Both the position numbers and the translations under genes were made by a program. From assembly GCA_023634235.1 (NCBI GenBank), contig JAMKCF010000019.1, forward strand, positions 6,575,947 through 6,639,946: 64,000 bases of DNA, in the 5' to 3' direction. The first letter of the stretch is position 1, and each line of letters starts with the position of its first letter. Below are positions 50,237-63,415 of this stretch, in pieces. Below the pieces are notes generated by a model. It saw only the letters and a list, made by a program, of their open reading frames with translations, searched no databases and had not been told where the DNA came from. The DNA comes from Pisaster brevispinus (lineage: Eukaryota > Echinodermata > Asteroidea > Forcipulatida > Asteriidae).

Positions 50237-51540
50237 TTCAAATACAGACAAACAAAAAAGCATTAACACTTGAAATACAGCCCAGGAGATGTAAGAAAGA
50301 GCTTTCATTCAACCACAAGTGCTAATTTATTGAGGGTATTTCAGACAACATAATGTTATACAGGTAAAAGAAAAATGCAACACATTAGGCTTATTGATTT
50401 CACAGTCCACACTGATAACACATATTTCTGATGCAAATTTTTGGTGAAGGACACAAACCTTTTTCATGAAGCAAAATAGTTTGATTCAACTGCATTCATA
50501 GGATTTTCAACATGAATCTTGTTTTCTAGTTTTCTTGTTTTCCCTCATTTGTCTGAGAAACACATGTAACTCTAATAACTGTCTAATAAATATTTCATAA
50601 TTATGCCGGCAGAATCTTTTCTTGTTATAAATTAAAAGAAGGTTCACATAAGAAGATTTTAGTTTGTGAAGTGATGAGTCCAGCAATTTTGTTGGCATTG
50701 CACCAACAGAAATGTAATAACTTGTCCAAACTGTAACTCAGGTAACATAGAATGGGTCAGATGTGTTTACTTGTATGTTGTTGAAAGAGTGAATTCTTTC
50801 TACCGGTTATCCTCTTGTTTCCAGTAGTCCTATACACACCATACATGTATACTTCAAAATTTTTGGGAACCCGAGGTTCCAAGTACATGTACTTTGTTTT
50901 TGACGTGTGTTAATTTTAGTAATTGAAGTCACTGTAAGCAACAGTGTCTAACATTACAATACATTGTTACTTCCAAATCACATTAAAACTAACTAAACAT
51001 TTAAGTTGATATCAGTTAAAGTCATGGCTTGACTAAACTTTTTTGACTAAGTACATTAGAGCAGCAAAATCCACCTAGTAGAAAGTATTGGAAGCACTTC
51101 ACAATAATAAATGTAAATACACCAAGAAATTTACATGAAGGCAGTGAATAGATTGTTTCTAATGCCCATAGGTTAATCTGTTTGGCTATGGATTGACCAC
51201 CAATTGGATCATAATAGTTACAGCTTATCTTCAAATTTTCTTGCATTCACGTCAGTGACTCAATCAATTCAGTATTCCTTTCAGTGGTTTTACACAAAGA
51301 AATTAATTCTTTACAGAAAAGATTAACTTTAAGTTGTAATTGAAAGTACATTGTAGTTAAGTAAATAGCTAGTGGCTGGACATTTGCAATGCATCATAGT
51401 GAGTATAAGTAGTTAAACTATGATGGGGAAATCTCACAACCTACACGCACCAATTTGCCCTTGTTTACTACTGAACAAACATTTATGTAGAAATGTGAAT
51501 GTAGTTGCATAAATGACATTCATGTTATTCTCTTCATCAG

Positions 51541-51598
51541 ATATCCATGTTTTGACAATGATGACAGTGATCTAGATGTAGCCATGGTGATCGGAGAG
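51541..51598 (+). CDS. Candidate exon A of an unrecognised plus-strand gene
   Basis: 58 bp after acceptor ttctcttcatcag, ending at donor GTAAGC. Only one frame is open: YPCFDNDDSDLDVAMVIGE, preceded by the third base of a split codon. It ends in phase 0 and joins exon B without a stop. An acidic segment; no family recognised. The upstream exon is not identified. One phase-compatible option, from the ATG at 48404 with a weak GTGCAC donor, is speculative. Confidence 0.45.
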
Positions 51599-54500
51599 GT
51601 AAGCAATATTGTACTATTATCCAATACTATCTGGATCAGGACTTTACTTTACAACCCCATATGACATGCAAAGGCTATCAGTGTACAGAACTTCCTAGAT
51701 GATGTCAGTCACTATTTTATCGCATCCCTGTGCTGTAATCCCGGAACGCTTGGAATAATATTACCTTCCATTGAGCTAAATACAATGTTGCCAGCCTGTC
51801 CATTCTTGTTGGCCACATTTGAGTAACAAAAAGACGGAGGTCTCGAACTGGCGATTACACAATAACCCCTGGAAAAAGGGAGATTATGAGCATGATTTCC
51901 AGTACCTTCTATCCGTACTTGAATTGAAGCGTTAGGTGCATATCTGTTCAGGCTACACAATGGAATGTCCGGGTGGATAAACACATCAGCTGTTCAGCGA
52001 ACTGCAACAAATTTAGGGTACTGACAAAAAACATCCGCAGTAATCCAGCTTAGAAAATTTGGCGGATATACACGTCCAGTTAGTGCGAAGTGGTCAAATC
52101 ACATATATCTTAATTTCAGTAGCCTACCTGATTGGACATATATTGTGGTTTGGTATATTATGGAACTAGAAGATGAGCAAAATGCAAGGTTTGTCTTGGC
52201 ATTACTTGGAAGGATATGGAAGGACTAACTCATCAAGTTTCGCTATTTCAAGAAGTCCGTCAAAAAACACCTTATCAAAAGTTAACCAACATTACAATTG
52301 TTTTGTTTACTTATACTCATCAGCATAAAAGCATTTTGTGTTATAATTTTTTGTATCTGCTTTACACTAACTTAGTTTTATGAATATAATTTTAATTTCT
52401 TTGTTACCAATTGGATTATTATTTTTCTGTTACTTTTTTCTTTGAAGAAAAAAGGACAAAATTTCTTTTGGTTTTGTGTTGGGATCTGTAACTCATAGAT
52501 TCGAAACTTGAATGGAAAATTTGAATATGTTCTGTTGCCAAACCTCGAATACTAGCAGAATTTTGACAAAAATGATGTTTGTTTACAGTGTATTACTGTT
52601 GGTAAAATGCTAATAAAGGAAAAAAGACAAGTAATTAAAACTAGCATGGGAGTGAATTACTCCTCCAAAAACCAATGATGTATTATCCTTTTAATTCAGA
52701 ATGTCTAAAGGGATATCAATGTACATGCACCCTTAATAACAATGTACAATAAATTAGAAAAATCACTATTGAGTTAGGAAATTTTCAGTACTGTAAACTC
52801 AGTCTTGTGTTCCAAATTAATCAATTCATCAAAGTTTTAAAGGCTTTGATACATTCCGAATACAATTAAATATTTACAAAAGTGTTTAAAAAAATTGCAA
52901 AACAATGATTGTGACTAAAGGTCATTAATTATGTAAAGAAACTGTTTGGATACAATTGATGCAACATGCAGTTTAATGTTGCTGTGAGATTATATGGCTA
53001 TCTCCCAATTAATTTTCAGAAAATGTTCAACCATGATGATATTGATTTTGGTTCATTCCGTGCCAACTCACCTACGGGTTGACCGTGACCGACTCAGATT
53101 AAAAAAACAATTTTTTTTTAAAAGAACCCTCCAAGGTGTCATCAACACACAGTATTTTTCTGCCAAGTCCTTGTCGTTTTTAAGAAAGTTAAAGCAATTT
53201 GCTTTGCAACCTACCGACTTAAACTGTGCTGTGAAATTTGTGCGCTCAGCGCAATCATCTGATAGCGCCCTCTTTTAATCTAATAAAGGTTAGACAATGT
53301 TTTAATCACTTCTAACTGTGTTTATATCACATGTTTGATCTCTTCTCGACCAATCAGAATGGATTTATTTTTTCTAGGTATTTGTGAATGTTGATTATAG
53401 AGAAGAGTAGGAAGTAATGAGACAGGAACAGTTGGTTATTCCATGATGCTTTTTGGTTCCTGCTAAAAATGTAACCTTAAATGTTTACCATAACTTTTAT
53501 TTTGCATAGTGCCTTGTATTGATACTTCCTAACAGTACCTCACATTTAGTGAAATTTTGTTTAATTCAGTTAATATTAAAAATACATTTCCAGAGAAGAG
53601 TTGTGCAGAAAGAAGAAGACTGGAACACAGTCTAACTATGTATGATTGCCTAGGCCCTCCCCCCAAAAAAAACTCCCCCCCCCCAAAAAAAAAAATTCCC
53701 AAGGGGTGTTCAGCTGATACCTGAACACCTAAAAAAAGTGGGACCCATGGATACATGTAAATAATTAGGGATGCCCTATTTTGCTTGTATACTTCTCAAT
53801 ATTTGATCTCGAAAATATGGGAAGTTTTTGTTTTTATGATTTTTTACTTTCCCAAATTTTATTGAGCCTGTGCAATGTTACATTAATTATTGGGTGTTTT
53901 GGCCATCTGCTGGAACTATCTTTAGTTTCATCAAGACTTTAATTTGTTTCCCTTAAACTTTAATTTTACTTTGTTGCAGCTCAAATCTCATTGGTTTTTA
54001 AAACACATGAAATTCATGCTCATTTGATCTCAGGAATTCAAATCAAAGCCTATGCACTAAGTAACAACATGACATCACCATTGCCTCACTGTTTCCTGTT
54101 TTTAAAATATTTTGTGGCGAGTTTGTGACGAGGAAGACTTGGTACATTTCTTGGTCAATTGTTTAATGCCTCTTGTTGATTCAAGATCTTTTGGTCATCT
54201 CTCGATTACAGGTCGACTTGGGCATTGCCACATCACAATATGTAGCAATGCCCGAGTCGATGCGTTGATGCAGCCGGAGAAATACATGACAAAAAGAATC
54301 ATCGTGTAGTACCCTCCCAATATTTTGTATTATATACCACACTTAAAGATCTTCATGTCATTTGATTGGTGGAACACGCATCACAGGTCATACTTTATTT
54401 AGCTATTCATACTCCTCTGACACTTCAAAACTTAATATACATGTAGGAGTCCTATCTTGATAAATATAGGATGCTTGGGGCACTTCCCAGCTAACCTTCT

Positions 54501-55745
54501 CGTGCACTAATATATTTTACATTGAGTACTGTATAAATGCGCTTTGCGCTATTAGCGTGCATGCCAAAGCTTAAGCGCCAATTGCGTATGGCTATGGATG
54601 CCAAACAAATTTTAGCCAACTGGTCTTTAACAGCACCAGCCATTTAATACATTATTACTGAAATAAATGATAGATTATTCAAAGGCTTATTTATTTAGAA
54701 GGCCTATTTATTGTTAAAATACATTATGAATTAGATGAAAAAATCCAATGTTTGTATATTATTATTATGTTATTGAAAATTGAAAAGAGACAAATTAATT
54801 TTCTAATGACCTCTCCGCAAAAAAGGTAAATGTGCGTTGCTTAGCCAAGTATATTTGTATGTCTGCTTTGAGTTCAAGGAAATCAATGCTACAAAAATTA
54901 GTTTAAAGTGAATGCTTTTTCCTACAGTCTTTCTTCAGTCATGATGTAAACCTCATTTGTATTAATATTAATAACATTTTTGTAACCCTTCCCTAGGATG
55001 ACGGGTTATGTTCTTTTGGAAAAAATAAAAAATAAAATCAATTATTTTCATAAAGATAAAGATAATCTCATATTTAACATTGTCCAACCAGTACAAATCC
55101 TAAACCAAATTGTTGGTTATTTCATGGCTCATTTAATGAAATAGATTACGTCAGCAGGATATCATCAGTTATCAACTTACATCAAATCAAAGGATAAAAA
55201 TTTAACAAATAAACATGTAGTATCTTTTGAATAATGCGACATAAATTCAAAGTCTTTGTGACATTGTAGCTCATTACAAGCCTCACAGTTCATACTCACA
55301 CACGACTCACACATAAATTTTATCCTTCCGTCCAGTCCAAACTGGAAGTTCAAATAAAAATAAAAGTGTGTAAATTTATTTCCGTCTACAACAAAATTAA
55401 TCAAGAATTTTCACTATAGTTTATTTGTACGAAATCATTAGTAAATTCTAAAGCTTTCTGAAAACTGGCTTGTTGAAATTATCACATGAATGATGATACT
55501 GTGATATAGAAATCTCAAACGAGCGGCTCCATTCCCAAAACTAAATGTGATATTTTCCTGTTGGGACAGTTGATAAACCGTATTCAGACAGTGACAACTT
55601 AATTGTACACAGTCAACAAACTACATACATCGCTATGACATCATACATTTCTCAACTGTTTATTCTGTTATACCCGAAAACATCTGTGTGTGTTTTGCAA
55701 AATACACTATGAGTAATTTCTAGTTGTGTTGTTATTGTACTCCAG
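51599..55745. other. Intron of the candidate plus-strand gene
   Basis: Mostly AT-rich with no recognised repeat. 51712-51984 (minus strand) has a 90-codon open frame without a domain (VFIHPDIPLCSLNRYAPNAS at its start) that could be an old mobile-element gene. 53640-53700 has C- and A-runs. Confidence 0.35.
55187..55340 (-). other. Cys-rich open frame with an acceptor, possible terminal exon
   Basis: After acceptor ttgaacttccag on the minus strand the frame reads FGLDGRIKFMCESCVSMNCE, ACNELQCHKDFEFMSHY and runs to a stop. The C-x2-C, C-x2-C and C-H spacing recalls an IBR or other small zinc-binding finger. There is no upstream exon, so this may be chance. Confidence 0.2.
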
Positions 55746-55835
55746 TTACATACTATGAGGAAGAAACATGCTGAAAGTAATCACAATATTGTTTCAACAA
55801 TCTCTTCAAAATCAAAGATCAGGGACATATCGCAG
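55746..55835 (+). CDS. Candidate exon B of the same unrecognised gene
   Basis: 90 bp, 30 codons, phase 0 at both ends, between acceptor ttgtactccag and donor GTTAAG. It reads LHTMRKKHAESNHNIVSTIS then SKSKIRDISQ, a basic polar helix-like segment. Phase continuity with exons A and C is the main support. The donor is sub-optimal. Confidence 0.45.
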
Positions 55836-56519
55836 GTTAAGTTGGATGTACCCAGTCAAACTAATGTATGACCAAAGATGTGAAGTGTCTGTTTGCTGAT
55901 CCTTCAATGTAAATCAAATAAAACCCAACGATTGATCAATGTTGACTCTACCGACAAATTCTGTGACATTCTGAACAGATGAAGCCCTTTTGTTCCTGAA
56001 GTGTTTCTCTGTTGATTGTAACTCTTGTAAATTCAAGTGTCATTCAGTTCATATGGAGCCTCAATTAACTTGTGAACAATAGAACAGAAGGATGGATCTG
56101 TGTCAGCTGTTAAACAGTCCCAGCCAAATACAGTTAATCCAACCCAAGTGACAAGGGACATGGGTTCCTGTAATTTCTAAAATCAGTCTGTGGTTTTTTG
56201 GTAATGTAATGTTAGTGTTTTAAATTTCCAATAAATGTTTGTTCACTCTGGTATATTTAACGGTAGATGTTACTTATTCCAAACGCGCCGGGTTGATCGC
56301 TACTTGTGAAAAAGGATCTGAAGATAACCACATCAGCAAGAACATATTTTGACTTGACATATCCTTCCAGCAATTCTGTTGTGGCTGCAATGTGCTTGAC
56401 GCGAGTGAAATACACCTACGTGTGATGTGTGTCATACTTCTTGTAGTTGCAGGACTGTGTGTGTGTTTATAATATCAACACCAGTTTTGTGAATTAGTGT
56501 TTCATTTTTCAGTGTGTTA

Positions 56520-57105
56520 AAACGCTCCCTTATATTTATTTCTAATTTGATCTTTAATGTTATAGACCATGAGTCCATTTGCTGCAGTCTGTGCGTGTTT
56601 TATAAACTGCCGTGCATATATACTGTAAGCGAAGAAATCAACGCCAAGGGGTCGATATGTAAACGACTTTCTTAACACTTTATTATTCAAAATAAGCCAA
56701 TCAAAGACTGGCATTCCATACACAATGTGTATTATTGTTGATTTTTCCAGATTTTGTTAAAACCCACGATTGACTTTGTAGTACAGCCTTTGCGCGTGTA
56801 CTACATGTACACTGCTGTGCGTACACCGTGTACAAAGAAGTCAACGCCAGGCATGCCAGGGGTCGATTTGTAAAACAGCTTTTTTAACGCTTTATCAATC
56901 AAATTAAGCCAATCAAAGACTAGCATTCCATACACAAAGGACTTAAGTAGTATTGTTGATTTTTTTCAGATTTGTTTAATCTTATTTTTGAATATTTAAT
57001 TCACAAGTCCCTTTGCTGCAGTCAGCACATGTGTACTACTGTACTACACTGCCGTGCATATACGGTATACCAATAAATCAATGCCAGGGGTCGATTAGTT
57101 AATAT
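56520..57105 (+). repeat. Tandem array of about 220-240-bp units, 2.5 copies
   Basis: CCTTTGCTGCAGTC-type, CTGCCGTGCATATA, AATCAACGCCA.GGGGTCGAT, and AAGCCAATCAAAGACT.GCAT recur in order at about 56570, 56790 and 57000. GCATTCCATACACAA occurs at 56711 and 56924. Confidence 0.85.
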
Positions 57106-57374
57106 TATACTTTTATATTTTTACAAAATAAACTCAAATTTGAAGATTGTTTTACTATACCCTGACTTACTATACAACACCCATCAAAGTTCTGGTTTAA
57201 TTTGGATCCACCTATCAGAATACACGAATTCCATAACTTGTGCTGTAATGGCACCTTTTTTGTTCTCATTACAACCTTATGAACACGATTAGCATTAAAA
57301 TTTGTTTCCCCTGACTAGGCCCAAAATCAACTTTATTACTAGAAGATAAAATTAACTTTCCCATAATAAAGTAT

Positions 57375-58085
57375 AGCCTTGATTGCAAGGCTGTGTAATA
57401 GTTTACTTACTATAAAGCTAAAAATGTGCATAACCACAGCCGCACGAATGCGATGCCCGAATGCAATGCAACTCCTGTTCCGGTCCCCCCGACTGTCTTT
57501 AAACAGCACACCACGCTCTCACACCCAAGGAAGCACACAAACGCTAGTTTCCACAGTCCCACACACACCGCTATCGCCCACAATCCTAGCCCGTGAGCTG
57601 TCAGGCTCACAGCCTTGACGATCTTGTACACTTCCGGGTCTTGCGGTTATGGTAATGAGTGCGCTCTACATGTACATAAAAGGCTCTTGATTGGCCATTG
57701 GAAGTGGTCATGTTTAATAAATGGTGTGTGATTGGCTATTAGGAATGATGTATTATTCATGAAATAAATCTTTGCATATCCACTCACCCCCCCATTTTCC
57801 ACGGATTTGCGAAGAAAAACAATGAAACACATAAGACACTCGGTTTACAAGATCGTCAAGGCTGTGGGTCTGACGGCTCACGGGCTAGGATTGTGGGCGA
57901 TAGCGGTGTGTGTGTGGGGCTGTGTACAGGTGCTGTGTGTGTGCATGGTGAGAGTGCGGTGTGCTATTTTTTTAGAGTCAGTCGGGGGACTGGGGTTGTA
58001 TCGCATTCAGGCGGCTGAGGTTTTAGTATCCTTGCTCTATGGTTTTAGCTAGAGTACTTGTCTACACAGCCTTGATATCAAGGCT
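57375..58085. mobile_element. Foldback element with head-to-head open frames
   Basis: Inverted arms 57375-57632 and 57846-58085 begin AGCCTTGAT..CAAGGCTGTGTA at the outside and end at ..GACGATCTTGTA-type sequence inside, around a 213-bp spacer. Each arm carries an open frame reading outward from the spacer (minus strand from 57631, plus strand from 57807). Both encode YKIVKAV.LTAHGLGLWAIA then VCV, and then diverge. The spacer holds CCAAT-type motifs (ATTGGCCATTGG, ATTGGCTATT). Confidence 0.75.
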
Positions 58086-58790
58086 AAATAAAGTATTGAC
58101 CTGTATGAGGATGTATGCTTCCACAATCATGTGTTTCAGGACTGGAGCTTCACAAGCTCAATACATACACATGTAGTTCATAGCTCAATGGTAGTGCAAC
58201 ATTATTCAACACTTTTTACTGGTTACAATATTCTCAGCAGACACTTAACAGTGAATGGTGAACAGCAACTCAAAAGCTGAATCCAGAGAAATGAAAGGAA
58301 TTCCTATAATTGTTGATTTGCTTATGATGCGTTCACAGGTAATATAATTTTGGAACCGGGTACCAGCTTGCAGCAATGATTCGGCTCTTGGTTGTGTAAA
58401 ATAACCTGGAAATATACCACATGTAGGGCCTACACCTCTGTGCTACTTTAGTACTAGGAGTAGTAGGGGTCTATCCTTCCTTCACGTTTGTATAGCACTC
58501 GTAGCCCATACTGATATCGGTTCCACGATGACTTTCTAATGTACTCTGCCCTCAACCTCACCTTTGATTCCTGCGTCCAGATGTTGTAGTCTTAGATAAG
58601 ACGAAGAAGATGTGTCATCTTATTGACATAGCTGTGCTGGGTGATATAAGGGTCGCTAAGAAAGAGACAGAATAATAATAATAATAATGAAAACTTATAA
58701 AGCGCACTAAAATGAAAACTTAGGCCTAAGCTTAGAAATTTAAAACAAACAAAAATACACAGGTTAAAAACAATTCTTTACTCAAATACT
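58086..58790. other. Intergenic/intronic stretch
   Basis: No gene. An (AAT)n run lies at about 58672-58688. Confidence 0.35.
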
Positions 58791-59760
58791 TGATTGGAAA
58801 GATGGTTTTTCTTAAATTGGGTAAAAAGAAACATATGATTTGAGCAAAATAGTGTGATCCACTGTGTCAAAATCCGCACTTCAATGAAGCAGAATCAAGG
58901 CAGTTACATGACCCTCATCCGTAGCACATAAAATGTCATTTTGCACTCGCAAAAGTATTAAATTCTGTGCTATGCCTAGACTTGTATGCAGATTGAAATT
59001 TGTCAATTAAAAAGATCTGTAGGTATGGGGTCTAGTTCACATGGTTCAGAAGGAGAACTAATGTACTTATTGATTTTATGATTTCAGACACAGTAGTAGT
59101 AGTAGGTTTAAACTCAGAAATATTGGATACATGTACACTCTCAGGTAAATGGTTATTTGATGACATACATTGTAGCACAACAAGTTGACACAGTGTAAAT
59201 ACTACCAATTTTTACAATTTTGTTGCTGGAATAGTGAGAAAATCTGCCAAAACCGCATCTGATACACTACTAGGTAATACAGGCTTTTTGTTTGTTTGAT
59301 GTAATAACCCGTTAACGACTCTATAGCTTCTTTTGATCTCCAGAACATTCAGTGATTTGAGAGGAGTAATAATTAATCTTGGCTTCATTATTTAATTCAT
59401 AACCTTGTGTCTTTGATTACAATACAACTGTCTATCAATCTCCGTTTTCTCTCATGGACCCTACTCAATTTTCTATTTTATAGCAGTCTGTATAACAACA
59501 TTAAACCAAGGACTATGAGGTCTTAAATGAACAGATCTAGTGCAAGCTGGTGCGTGCTTATTCAAAAGGCTACCAAGGATAACCTCATAATTCTGCACAT
59601 AAGAGAATTCTCTGTTCTGGACCAGGATTGGGATAATATCCCCAGCCAGAAGTAGTTCTAACTAAAATGTAGCACAAGTATTACCATGGTAACTAATACA
59701 GGTTCCTAGAAACTATTGATGTCTAAATTGTTGCATTCCCCCATGGTGTAGAATGACAGT
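58790..59760 (-). pseudogene. LINE reverse-transcriptase relic (CR1/L2 type)
   Basis: The minus strand reads DKFQSAYKSRHSTEFNTF near 58990 and, in a shifted frame, DEGHVTALILLH then SADFDTVDHTILL near 58890. These correspond to FQSAYR..HSTETAL and DLSAAFDTVDH.ILL of LINE RTs. The rest to 59760 is more decayed, and the 5' boundary is uncertain. Confidence 0.6.
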
Positions 59761-61030
59761 GGGTTGTTCCAGCACAGGTACCAGCAGCTGATAACCAGGT
59801 TGATATACTTTTATAATATCAGTGACTAAACACACTAAAAAATGTCCAGTGGAATCCTGATTAGCAACTCTTTAACAAGTAAACTATTGGTAACGAAGAG
59901 ACAGTTGAAACATCAAAATCAAAAAATCAAAATCAAAAAAAGTCAGGTGGAGGTGCTGCCATCCAGTGGGGTGCCCTCAACTCTAACACGTCGTTAAAAT
60001 AAAACAAGCAGTTGTCAGTTGCACTTCATAACTGGAATTTCTAAAAAATAAAATTATAGTACAGAATACCAGTTTGTTTACCTTAGTTTTGATAGAAATA
60101 ACTGTAAAATAATTTCCATTGTAGAAAAATTATGCAAGAAAACGGCACGTCATACTAAGCCTCAGCAGCGAAAACTAGGGTACTTTTTAGTATGGCACGT
60201 AGAGGTGCACCATGGGGGCACTTCTGGCCAAATGAAACTTCATTTTTATTGAGCCCCTTTTTAACAAGCCCCTTTTCAGTACTCTTGTCAGGTCATTGAC
60301 TTTTTTTATTAGACAATCGGATGTGGATTTAATATAACAAATTGTCTGTGTAGAGAAAAACAGTTTTAAAAGCATTTAAATTACCACGTAAAAGCTGTTA
60401 AAACTGTGACTCTTTATTCTTGTAATTCTTAATAAAAAAATTCAAGATTTCAAATGGGGGCGCGGGGCTTGGAGAGGGGCACATACAAGTTTAAATTCTG
60501 GCTTAAAACCCACAATCTGAAGAAAGAACAATAAAAAAATTGCAAATCAAATAAAGTATGGGAGAGAAATTAAGTAAATGAAACAAGTAGCACTACAGAC
60601 GTTGGTTCATAACCTATCAAATCTCAACTAACATCATAACAACTATTATTTTAAAGACTAATTGTTTATGATAACTTGTGTTTAGAAAACTTCAAAAATG
60701 CCTGTACTTCAAAAGAAACTGGCACTACGTTATCACATGAAGTACATGTCAGCGTTGTCACTACGCCGGTCGGTGCCGGTCGGGCCTGCCGGCACTCGGA
60801 GATACCCGACCGGGACTTTGCCTTGCTAGGAGCTTTACCGACCGGCACTAAATTCGACCGAAAATGCTGAATATTTCATTATTTTGTCATCAGAAGCTAA
60901 CAGTAAATTTTCGTATTTATGACAAAATACATCGGGTTTCGTTTTAGTATCCATTCCTGACAATTTCTGACAAATATACTCACTGATCTAGGCCTGCGCG
61001 ACTAGGGATAGAGCGACTATTAATTGTGTC
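59761..61030. other. Stretch with GC-rich CCGGTCGG repeats
   Basis: 60765-60855 has repeated (A/G)CCGACCGGCACT-type motifs; TTACCGACCGGCACT recurs at about 61792. The remainder shows no gene. Confidence 0.4.
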
Positions 61031-61036
61031 AGTCGA

Positions 61037-62901
61037 GTTTAATGTGGCTGCAATCGCGATCGCGATCACGATCACGATCGTTCATAGGTAAAACACGCAC
61101 GCACATAAACCACATGGTAATGGTAGTGAGTATCCACAGGCCCCACAACGTTCGCTCGCCCGCCTGTAGTCCACGCACGCACACAGCACATGGTGTATTG
61201 TACAGTACAACAGCAGGTCCAAAGTCCATCCTAACCAACATTCCGCACGCTGTGATTGGCCCGTTAAAAAATACCATATTCATAAGAAAGCTTGGCTAGC
61301 CTCCAACTCTGTACACGTTCACGAGTCGAGTAAAGAAATCCTGCACAGTGTGGCGCACGCCCGCGGATTCTGTACTATACACAGCGTTGGGTTAAGGCTA
61401 GTCAAGCATCGACAACTTTTGCCGATAGAGGGCGTTGGAGGACAAAGTTCATTGATTTTTTTCTCCATCGTGCGTCGTCGATCGATCGTTAACACAAAGA
61501 TTTCATTGCGAAAGAAGTTCTATAAAACCAATTCTCAAATCACAAGTCCATAAAAATGGTTGTTGATGAAAAAAGGATTATTAAGGGCAGAAATTAGGGG
61601 ATAAGACAGTCCAAAAACGCAAATTTCCGTGTGTGTGTGTGTGTGTGGTTTTGTTTTGTTTGTTTGTTTGTTTTTTTTTTTTTTTTATGCTACGAAAATT
61701 GTGTGCATCAATACATACGGGCGAGTGAAAAAACTTGCGGGCGACCCAAAATTTTGCGAAAAAATTACCGCAATGCATCTTCGGAAAAAAATTACCGACC
61801 GGCACTCAATTTGGGCTATTGACAACCCTGGTACATGTACTTTTTATCTCTATAAACAGAGTGCACTGAATTAAATTGAGAACGAGTTATATACAACAAC
61901 TTCTTCTTAGATCCTGTCAGAAATGTTTATCTTGCAAAATAAGTGTGTCTGTTCAGGGAACGATTTGGTCCCAAATTTTTGCATAGCAAAACTGCTATGC
62001 AATTTTTTTGTTTGCATAGCAATCTCAAAATATTGCATAGCAGTCCATAAATTTTGTATAGCAAATTTTAAAATGCCTAAATATTGTTGAAAATTTAACC
62101 CTGTGACACAGGTTTATTTGTGTGTTTTTTAAGGCTTAATTTCAGGCCAAGGCTACTTTCAGAATGTCTATAATTAAAGAATAAGACGCTCCAAAACTTA
62201 ATATGAAAAAGGCCTATTCCCTTAACTTTTTTTTCACTAGAGACAACTTAAATTTTGGGTTGCCCGCAAGTTTTCCCACTAGCCTACGTGTATTATTAAA
62301 TGCACACAATTTTCGTAGCGTCAAAAAAACCCAAAAAAAACAACTTTACGATTTATTATTTTTTTTTAACGATCTTATCCCCTATTTTCTGCCCTAAATA
62401 GTACTTGTTTTCATCAACAACCATTTTCATGGATTTGTAATTTGAGAATCGGTTTTATAGAACTTCTTTTGCAATGAAATCTTCGTGTTAACGATCGATT
62501 GACGACGCACATAGAGAAAAAAATTCAATGAACTTTGCCCAGCAACGCCCTCTATCGGCAAAAGTTGTCGATGCTTGAATAGCCTGAACCCAACGCTGTG
62601 TATAGTACAGAATCCACGGGCGTGCGCCGCGTTGTGCAGCAATTCTTTACTCGACTCGTGAACGTGTATGGAGTTGGAGGCTAGCCAAGCTTCCTTATGA
62701 ATATGAATTTATTGACGGGCCAATCACAGCGTGCGGAATGTTGGTTAGGATGGACTTTGGACCTGCTGTTGTACTGAACAATAATACTACCATGTGTTGT
62801 GTGCGTGCGGGCGAACGTTGGCTACTCACTACCATGTGGTTAAGGGAAGTGCGTGCGTGTTTACTATGAATTGAACGATCGCGATCGCGGTCACATTAAA
62901 T
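61037..62901. mobile_element. Long foldback element, about 1.87 kb
   Basis: Arms about 61037-61755 and 62240-62901 are inverted copies: TTTAATGTG with GATCGCGATCG runs at the tips, then ACACGCACGCAC, CACATGGTA, GGTCCAAAGTCCATCC, GCCGATAGAGGGCGTT, TTCATTGCGAAAGAAGTTCT-type, and CTACGAAAATTGTGTGCAT near the centre. The spacer is about 480 bp. There is no coding sequence; open frames in the arms mirror each other. Confidence 0.85.
61975..62070. repeat. Cluster of TTGCATAGCA repeats
   Basis: Six or so occurrences of GCATAGCA, or its complement TGCTATGC, within 95 bp of the foldback spacer. Confidence 0.7.
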
Positions 62902-63317
62902 CTAGCAAATATCAAGACTTGCTAAACCATTTTATGAACTTAAAAATAATCTCTCTTTGGGATTTTACAACTGTACCCCTCATTTATTGTGAAAAGGAAC
63001 AATTTTTTGACTAACCTGGCGGGCTACTAAGGGAAGGGTTTTGACTCGCACGCCGCTGTTTTCACTCGCATTTGGCGACCGCTAATTTCGAACCCTACCG
63101 ATGCTGCTTCCATCGACCCATCATGTGTGGGGGAATGTGGATCACAGCGCGGCGTCGTGCGCGATATGATTGTTTCCCTTGCTCTAGTCTTAGGTTGTCG
63201 GACATCACGCTAAATAAAAGGCAATTCCTCAAACACCCACCGCCACAGCTTAGGTAAATGTGAATCCGAAACCTTGTGGGTGTAAACTTATTTTTATAAC
63301 TATACAATTTAGTAAAA

Positions 63318-63415
63318 CTTGCATCGCAAATTGCATCGCAAATTGTGCGATGCACTTTGTAAAATTGCATCGCAAATCGCTCCAATTGCATCGCAAAATG
63401 CGATGCGATACAAGG
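63318..63415 (+). repeat. Cluster of TTGCATCGCAAA repeats
   Basis: Five GCATCGCAAA-type units plus inverted GCGATGC within 95 bp, able to form several alternative stems. Confidence 0.75.

Larger units (their letters stand above)
47061..51540. other. Intergenic stretch, few landmarks
   Basis: It holds a GC-richer part at 47100-47420 with overlapping open frames and no domain. AGT/ACT trinucleotide runs lie at about 48995-49040. A terminal-repeat copy lies at 49799-49845, and the A/T hairpin is at 50184-50236. An ATG in good context (aagATGGCGACTC) at 48404 is a possible gene start but is unsupported. Confidence 0.4.

Noticed and set aside
61029..61299. Arginine/serine-repeat protein
   Set aside because: The RSRSRSRS and DRDRDRD strings come from GATCGC runs at the tip of a foldback element.
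63318..63415. CRISPR-like array
   Set aside because: Short GCATCGCAAA units with irregular spacing in an animal genome; there are no spacers of even length and no cas genes.
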